A stretch of 64,000 nucleotides of DNA, taken from NCBI GenBank assembly GCA_044507695.1, contig JBIQJD010000007.1, positions 62,001-126,000 on the forward strand, written 5' to 3'. The notes beneath the pieces were generated by a model. The model was not told the origin of the DNA. It searched no databases and saw only the letters and a program-made list of their open reading frames with translations. Positions 60,501 to 64,000 of the stretch are shown piece after piece (positions within the stretch are counted from its first letter, which is position 1; each line of letters starts with the position of its first letter). Both the position numbers and the translations under genes were made by a program. This stretch comes from JBIQJD01 sp044507695. Its GTDB lineage: Bacteria > Bacteroidota > Ignavibacteria > Ignavibacteriales > Ignavibacteriaceae.

Positions 60501-61108
60501 TTGATCAAAATATCTTAACGGAAAAACATAATATAAATTATGAGCTTCTGCGGATGATGAGATTATTTGCTGAACACAATTTTACAGAATTACCGGAGAA
60601 GCTGCGTGAAATGAGAGAATATTTTTCAGAAGCTGATGACAGGAATAAATTTTTAATTGCTGCGTTTCTTCTTTGTGAAACACAAATTAATCTTGAAAAT
60701 TATGAAGATGCACTTATTGATTTAAATGATGAAAAATTTGTTGATATCTGTAATCAAAATGATCTGCTGGCTGCTGAAAGAAATTTTTATCTTGGTAAGA
60801 TAACTGAAAAACTTCCGCGTGAAAATTTAGAATCGCCGATTGAATATTATCTAAAAGCTTATGAACTGATAGAAGATGTAAGTATAACAGAACTTACCTG
60901 GAAAATTTTATATTCAATTACAATGTACTACCGCAGCAGAGGAAATTCCGGCAAAGCTTCTGAATATAGTATTTATGCTAAATCAATTATTGAATTTGTT
61001 GCGGAGAATATAAAAGATGCAGCATTACACAATCATTACATCTCAAAGCCGGAGCGAAAAACTGCACTTGAAGATTTAACAGATGAAGAGGCGGAAATTC
61101 AAAAATGA
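57536..61108 (+). CDS. Ser/Thr protein kinase fused to ATPase and TPR repeats
   Basis: The 1190-residue protein has a Hanks-type kinase domain (1 to about 265): glycine loop LGEGRSKVF (12-20), K35, catalytic YYDLKPEN with D134, and DLG with D155 in place of DFG. A STAND/AAA-like ATPase follows (about 280-520; GVEESGKSFLL near 307, Walker B ILLLDEYNRF). The C-terminal half (about 640-1150) is TPR repeats. Such proteins sense partners through TPRs and signal by phosphorylation. It is read with the peptide transporter (8-base overlap) and with the sigma-54 activator (4-base overlap). Confidence 0.9.
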   Translation: MINEKYIIKKELGEGRSKVFLCEDVDFPGRNIAIKILPDNAPVEEIESFRNEFFTLRRLNHPNIIKTNEYGTIVRNNTPGSEIKTGSKFITLEYFEGAELSSSNFKNENELRKIIAQLCSVLYYLHQSNFIYYDLKPENILVSNDEEDCIIKLIDLGLARYTFDEREFAARGTAEYIAPEILKNEPHDHRVDLYSLGMLLYKIAYNKFPFDLTEQIDIYKAHLEGGFDFPASSYSDELINVIKKLLSREKDKRYFTTLQVLGDLNINLEDYKRDWVPSKTFTNRKDALAVIHSFINKQTDGEVLTIRGVEESGKSFLLDEVYAKYEKTILIRNTRFGLNKSFWQVLLREIIFSDHIYPNLNGEILKAAFDLLQQQPEDLLDSLKKILLNIVKENKFILLLDEYNRFDDFSLEVLRNIIPVFQVNNIRLILSEDSAYPYLTESISNLSVVNLAPFTEAHLIEHIDKSLASFFPKEEIKKIIMMYADLLPGSIDAFLRDIVLLNVLQFTPEGPVIFGKDEELDLLKSSQNEIYKLRLRELNDDEYETARILSLFEIIIDSKSLTSLTGKSENEIQSVIESLREKNILVPENISANPEFTSEGLKKYLYNNIESKTEFHLKAAEAIDKNIPSFSRVELARQFELAGLFYRSFEVMKEEIAAAEKVSALSYKKKLLTHLLEFPLVEKDLNDINYELAGTLFKLGDKKSALDIIEKLLKTKLSNEDEVELLVIKGNCLLSTGEPAEGITILKEILPSIKTEKRKQDILFDIASAEFDLNNYAQANEISKGIIRNVNASAETRGKAFNLIGLIQIYEKGNMDGAISNFEEALDVYQKAGLLLNVAGMEVNLGNIYNMKGDSAQAELHWNKAMQINLSIGNLEQEAKLLLNYGIYYYDKLDFETAIEQYTRANHILSSLGDKNGEGLVQVNLGEVNLTVCDYQNAFNSLRRARKIFSDLKNYEEEAEVIFITARLYFIIGANELLAETLADYKKMLDQNILTEKHNINYELLRMMRLFAEHNFTELPEKLREMREYFSEADDRNKFLIAAFLLCETQINLENYEDALIDLNDEKFVDICNQNDLLAAERNFYLGKITEKLPRENLESPIEYYLKAYELIEDVSITELTWKILYSITMYYRSRGNSGKASEYSIYAKSIIEFVAENIKDAALHNHYISKPERKTALEDLTDEEAEIQK

Positions 61109-62466
61109 GTTCACAAAAAATTAAGATCAGGCTTTATACAGAACTGCGGGATAATGCTTCAGTTTTATCTGCTATTAACAAGCTTGATACAATGGATTTT
61201 GAGCTTATTAATTCTGATTCAAAAGATTTTATAATTGATAGAAATGATATTGCAATTATTCATATTGATAACCTGGAATCAAACCTTCTTTCCAAATTAA
61301 TTGATTTAAGAACTTCACTCAGCAACCGCATCATTTTTATTATTCCGGATGGCAAAACCTTGCTGATAAGCACGTTGGTAAAATTGGGATTCACAGATAT
61401 TTTTGTCTTTCCGTTTGAATCACTAAAGTTAACATCATACCTGTCTGATTTGATTGAAAAATATAAAATCAAACTTCAGAATGAATTATTAGGTACAGGA
61501 AGTTTCAAACCAAACTTTTTTTCAATTCCTGCTTCATCACCAACATTCAATAAAATTTATGATGTTTCCAGAAAGGTTGCTAAAAATCCATCGTTGAATG
61601 TTCTGATAATGGGTGAAACCGGAACAGGCAAAGGATTGCTGGCAAAAACAATTCATCAGCTTACTTTTGGAAATGATGCGCCTTTTGTTGATGTGCTGTG
61701 TACTGCCATTCCGGAAAATCTACTTGAATCAGAATTGTTTGGCCATGAAAAAGGCGCATTCACAAATGCTCAAAGCCGTAAACTTGGATTATTTGAACTT
61801 GCGGAAAATGGTACACTCTTTCTTGATGAAATTGGAGATTTAAGTTATAACCTTCAATCTAAATTATTAAGAGCAATAGAAAAGAAAGTTATAAGAAGAC
61901 TTGGCGGATTGTATGATATTCCGATTAATACAAGGATTTTATCTGCTACAAATAAAGATCTTGCCGGAATGGTGGAAGATAATCTGTTCCGCAGAGATTT
62001 ATATTATAGATTAAATGTGGTTTCAATTGATTTGCCGCCCTTACGGGATCGTGGAAAAGATGTTATTCATTTAACAAAATATTTTATTAAGATGTTCAAC
62101 AAGCAGTTCGGTACAAAAGTTAGAAGACTGGATAAAGATGTTGAGAAATTTATTCTGAGTTATAACTGGCCTGGTAATGTTCGGGAATTGCGCAACGCAA
62201 TTGAACGAGCTGTTTTGCTTGGAAGCGGCGCCAATCTTAAGCTTAAACATTTCTCCAGAACAATTGAATCGTTGAAGGAAAAAGCAAAAATTCTGGAAGC
62301 GGATAAAAATATTATTACAATTGCGGTTGATTATAATTCCACTCCTCTTAAAAAACTCGATAAAATCTATGCTGAGCAGATAATCTCTAAAATGGATGGT
62401 AACAAGAGTAGTGCATCCAGAATTCTGGGAATATCCAGGCCCAGTCTTGATGCATTAATTAAGTAA
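61105..62466 (+). CDS. Sigma-54-dependent activator with degenerate receiver
   Basis: The 453-residue protein has an N-terminal receiver-like domain (1-120), an AAA+ sigma-54 interaction domain (about 140-375), and a Fis-type HTH at the end (NKSSASRILGISRPSL). Walker A is GETGTGKGLLAKT near 170. The GAFTGA loop reads GAFTNA near 217, and LFLDEIGDLS is Walker B. The receiver lacks the paired acids of strand 1 and the KPF lysine (FPFES instead), so aspartate phosphorylation is unlikely. Control by the kinase encoded just upstream is the natural inference. Likely targets are the two sigma-54-like sites right after its stop. Confidence 0.92.
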   Translation: MSSQKIKIRLYTELRDNASVLSAINKLDTMDFELINSDSKDFIIDRNDIAIIHIDNLESNLLSKLIDLRTSLSNRIIFIIPDGKTLLISTLVKLGFTDIFVFPFESLKLTSYLSDLIEKYKIKLQNELLGTGSFKPNFFSIPASSPTFNKIYDVSRKVAKNPSLNVLIMGETGTGKGLLAKTIHQLTFGNDAPFVDVLCTAIPENLLESELFGHEKGAFTNAQSRKLGLFELAENGTLFLDEIGDLSYNLQSKLLRAIEKKVIRRLGGLYDIPINTRILSATNKDLAGMVEDNLFRRDLYYRLNVVSIDLPPLRDRGKDVIHLTKYFIKMFNKQFGTKVRRLDKDVEKFILSYNWPGNVRELRNAIERAVLLGSGANLKLKHFSRTIESLKEKAKILEADKNIITIAVDYNSTPLKKLDKIYAEQIISKMDGNKSSASRILGISRPSLDALIK

Positions 62467-62547
62467 AAAGTACCGAATCAGAACATTTTACACCATTCTC
62501 GTGCTAAACTTTTTTTGATTTTGTTCGATAATGCAAGTAAATCATTT

Positions 62548-62562
62548 TGGCATTTTAATTGT
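62548..62562 (+). promoter_or_regulatory. Sigma-54-like promoter site, distal
   Basis: TGGCATTTTAATTGT has the -24 GG and the -12 TTG in the right spacing for sigma-54 (TGGCA-N6-TTGC), with T instead of C at the last core base. It lies 82 bases after the activator gene. Confidence 0.45.
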
Positions 62563-62650
62563 ATTATTCTTAAACAAAAAAAGGAGATTAATACCAGAGA
62601 AAATTAAAAACTATTCGAATTTAAACTAAAATCCAATAATTTGAAGATAC

Positions 62651-62671
62651 TTTGTAAAAAATTTTTACAAA
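62651..62671 (+). promoter_or_regulatory. Perfect 21-base palindrome (TTTGTAAAAA-A-TTTTTACAAA)
   Basis: The two arms 62651-62660 and 62662-62671 are exact reverse complements around one base. It lies 90 bases before the proximal sigma-54-like site, a usual distance for an activator-binding site. The sequence is A/T only apart from the outer G/C pair, so chance palindromy is not excluded. Confidence 0.4.
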
Positions 62672-62760
62672 ACAGGTATTCTTTCCGCCTATTTATGTAA
62701 ATCTTACCTATCAAACTTCTGGGCAGGTCTATTTTTTTAGCATTTTGCACCTTTTTAAAA

Positions 62761-62775
62761 TGGCATAAACCTTGT
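62761..62775 (+). promoter_or_regulatory. Sigma-54-like promoter of the repeat protein
   Basis: TGGCATAAACCTTGT has the same layout as the site at 62548: TGGCAT, five bases, TTGT. Transcription would start near 62787, about 70 bases before the ATG at 62860. The sigma-54 activator is the gene just upstream. Confidence 0.55.
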
Positions 62776-62804
62776 CATTTACTCAACTCATTATGACTTA
62801 ACAG

Positions 62805-62823
62805 GTTCACCAGCAGTGTGAAC
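62805..62823 (+). other. Inverted repeat in the leader of the repeat gene
   Basis: GTTCAC (62805-62810), loop CAGCAGT, GTGAAC (62818-62823). It would lie in the 5' leader of the mRNA if transcription starts near 62787. It could be a hairpin or a protein-binding site. Confidence 0.4.
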
Positions 62824-62859
62824 AACTATTTTCAAACTTGTCTAATTATTGAGGGTGTT

Positions 62860-63500
62860 ATGCTTAAAACTTTTTTTTCTGCTGTCATTATAGTTGCCTT
62901 AGTCGTTTCTGCTTATCCAAAAAATAATAATATAGAAGAAGCAGTAAGACACAGACATATTCAAACAACAAATCAACTCGAAACATCAGATGCTGCAATT
63001 ACGACAAGTCCAAGGCATGTAGAGTCAGCTACAATAGTTACTCTGCAGAATAAATCAGCCGCACAGCTGGAAGAACTTGGCAGCCGTTATGGTTTCATTA
63101 AATCAACATCACAGTTAGAAGAACTTGGCAGCCGTTATGGATTTATTAAATCTACTTCACAGCTGGAAGAACTTGGCAGCCGNNNNNNNNNNNNNNNNNN
63201 NNNNNNNNNNNNNNNNNNNNNNNNNNNNNNNNNNNNNNNNNNNNNNNNNNNNNNNNNNNNNNNNNNNNNNNNNNNNNNNNNNGCAGCCGTTATGGATTTA
63301 TTAAATCTACTTCACAGCTGGAAGAACTTGGCAGCCGCTATGGTTTCATTAAATCAACATCACAGTTAGAAGAACTTGGCAGCCGTTATGGTTTCATTAA
63401 ATCAACATCACAGTTAGAAGAACTTGGCAGCCGTTACGGATTTATTAAATCTACTTCACAATTAGAAGAACTTGGCAGCCGTTACGGATTTATAAAATAA
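62860..63500 (+). CDS. Secreted protein of identical 16-residue tandem repeats (contains assembly gap)
   Basis: The ATG at 62860 is preceded by GAGGG. The product starts with a Sec signal peptide (MLKTFFSAVIIVALVVSAY), then about 45 polar residues, then tandem copies of STSQLEELGSRYGFIK, ending GFIK and a TAA at 63498. At least seven full or partial units are seen around the 100-N gap. The gap shifts the naive frame, so translation after it must be read from the stop backwards. Differences between units are all silent, so the peptide sequence is selected. I recognise no family. It has a sigma-54-like promoter and an intrinsic terminator of its own. Confidence 0.85.
63061..63497 (+). repeat. 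48-bp in-frame tandem repeat array
   Basis: Units of 48 bases encode STSQLEELGSRYGFIK. Before the gap are two full units and most of a third; after it, part of one unit and four full units. Units use alternative synonymous codons (TCAACATCACAGTTA or TCTACTTCACAGCTG; TATGGTTTC or TACGGATTT) in mixed combinations. The array caused the assembly break. Confidence 0.95.
63183..63282. other. Assembly gap (100 N)
   Basis: A run of exactly 100 N, a placeholder for a gap of unknown size. From the repeat phase the true missing length should be 48k minus 7 bases (41, 89, 137 ...). Every such length restores the reading frame. Confidence 0.97.
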
Positions 63501-63526
63501 TCATACATTCATAGGATTTTTAATTT

Positions 63527-63560
63527 AAAGCCTTTAATTTCGGTTAAAGGCTTTTTTATT
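63527..63560 (+). terminator. Intrinsic terminator after the repeat protein
   Basis: AAAGCCTTTAA (63527-63537), loop TTTCGG, TTAAAGGCTTT (63544-63554), then a T-run. The stem is 11 bp and perfect. Confidence 0.94.
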
Positions 63561-63579
63561 TTTTGCTTCGATTCATTGC

Positions 63580-64000
63580 GTGAAATTATCATCTAATATT
63601 TCTGTGAAGACATTTTTACTCGCACTTCTTATTGTCATCAGCTCAAAATTTTTATTTGCACGTAATGATTGGCTGGAAACAGAGAGTGAAAATTTTCTGG
63701 TACTTTACCGGCCGGCGCATGCTCATCTTGTCCCTAAAATTATTAATTCAGCAGAAAACGCATTATCTGAAATAAAGAAGTTGTTTAATTATACTCCTTC
63801 TGAAAAGATAGTTATCAACACCTATGATGCGGCAGATTTTGGCTTCGGTGCCGCAACTACAGTTCCACAAAATTATATAAGATTGGAAATCGAACCATTC
63901 GAAATCGGATATGAAACAGTTCCTTTTAATGATCGTATTCAATGGGTGCTGAGCCATGAATTGGTTCATATTGCGGTGAATGATCATGCCTCAAATGTTG
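63580..64000 (+). CDS. Secreted HExxH zinc protease-like protein, N-terminal part (runs off window)
   Basis: The frame is open from a GTG at 63580 to the window end (140 residues). A GTG at 63604 is an alternative start; neither has a clear ribosome site. The N-terminus is a signal peptide (TFLLALLIVISSKFLFA, cut before R). At about residue 125 lies SHELVHIAVN, the HExxH zinc-binding motif, after an upstream segment (ETESENFLVLYRPAHAHLV) resembling peptidase-MA-type exported proteases of this group. It follows the repeat gene on the same strand after a terminator, so it is probably under its own promoter. Confidence 0.8.
   Translation, partial: MKLSSNISVKTFLLALLIVISSKFLFARNDWLETESENFLVLYRPAHAHLVPKIINSAENALSEIKKLFNYTPSEKIVINTYDAADFGFGAATTVPQNYIRLEIEPFEIGYETVPFNDRIQWVLSHELVHIAVNDHASNV

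Larger units (their letters stand above)
62467..62859 (+). other. Non-coding 393-bp stretch with promoter-like and palindromic sites
   Basis: No reading frame of note occurs here. It contains two sigma-54-like sites (62548-62562 and 62761-62775), an AAGGAG at 62582-62587 without a following start codon, a perfect palindrome at 62651-62671 and an inverted repeat at 62805-62823 near the start of the repeat gene. The first promoter-like site could make a leader or a small RNA that ends at or before the second. Confidence 0.6.

Noticed and set aside
63061..63497. Regularly spaced direct repeats resembling a CRISPR array
   Set aside because: Units abut without unique spacers, have a 48-base period divisible by three and encode the same peptide in frame behind a signal peptide.

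Overview
The window is an AT-rich bacterial chromosome segment. It most likely comes from the class Ignavibacteria or a close relative in the Bacteroidota/Chlorobi group. Supporting signs are several secreted proteins ending in a type IX secretion (T9SS) type A sorting domain (NFPNPFN... through ...GVYFYRL...K), lipid A genes (lpxB, lpxK, acyltransferase), and promoters of the Bacteroidota form TTG-N19/20-TAnnTTTG upstream of several genes. The taxonomic placement is inference. No rRNA, tRNA, CRISPR array or intact phage was seen. One 100-N assembly gap lies at 63183-63282.

Layout. 1-3437 (minus) is the end of a surface-polysaccharide operon: two glycosyltransferases, a DUF268 methyltransferase and a flippase. 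3584-6646 (plus) holds a glycosyltransferase, a DUF1844 protein, NAD kinase, a thioredoxin-like protein and a stand-alone AraC-type HTH. 6674-7681 is a wrecked T9SS secreted-protein gene carrying a 618-bp internally deleted IS3-type element. It is followed by two intact T9SS secreted proteins, one a subtilisin/beta-helix protein whose nucleophile motif is altered. 11839-15713 (minus) is a tight four-gene cluster: two ATP-grasp ligases, a GNAT acetyltransferase and a lysine-2,3-aminomutase-type radical SAM enzyme. 15966-26097 is housekeeping: recG, dgt, gpsA, plsY, ispD, queA, ppdK. 26266-38713 (minus) is a long collinear run: GH2-like membrane protein, smc, a T9SS protein, a HAD phosphatase, ICMT, lpxB, acyltransferase, lpxK. 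38834-49952 carries tpiA, queC, queF, glnD, murI, a phosphoesterase, asparaginase, an Nfu-type protein, ogt, a second KamA and a 54-residue basic protein.

51580-64000 is the most unusual part. A peptide ABC transporter is split across a divergent promoter region: ATPases on minus; binding protein and permeases on plus. The plus operon runs by overlaps into a 1190-residue Ser/Thr kinase-ATPase-TPR protein and a sigma-54 activator with a degenerate receiver domain. After a 393-bp non-coding stretch with two sigma-54-like -24/-12 sites comes a Sec-exported protein built of identical 16-residue repeats, in which every nucleotide difference between units is silent. A secreted HExxH protease gene follows and runs off the window. 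My main hypothesis is that this is a secreted-repeat-peptide system whose expression, processing and uptake are encoded together. The second candidate for an undescribed system is the ATP-grasp/ATP-grasp/GNAT/aminomutase cluster, which has the right enzymes to make and conjugate a beta-amino acid.
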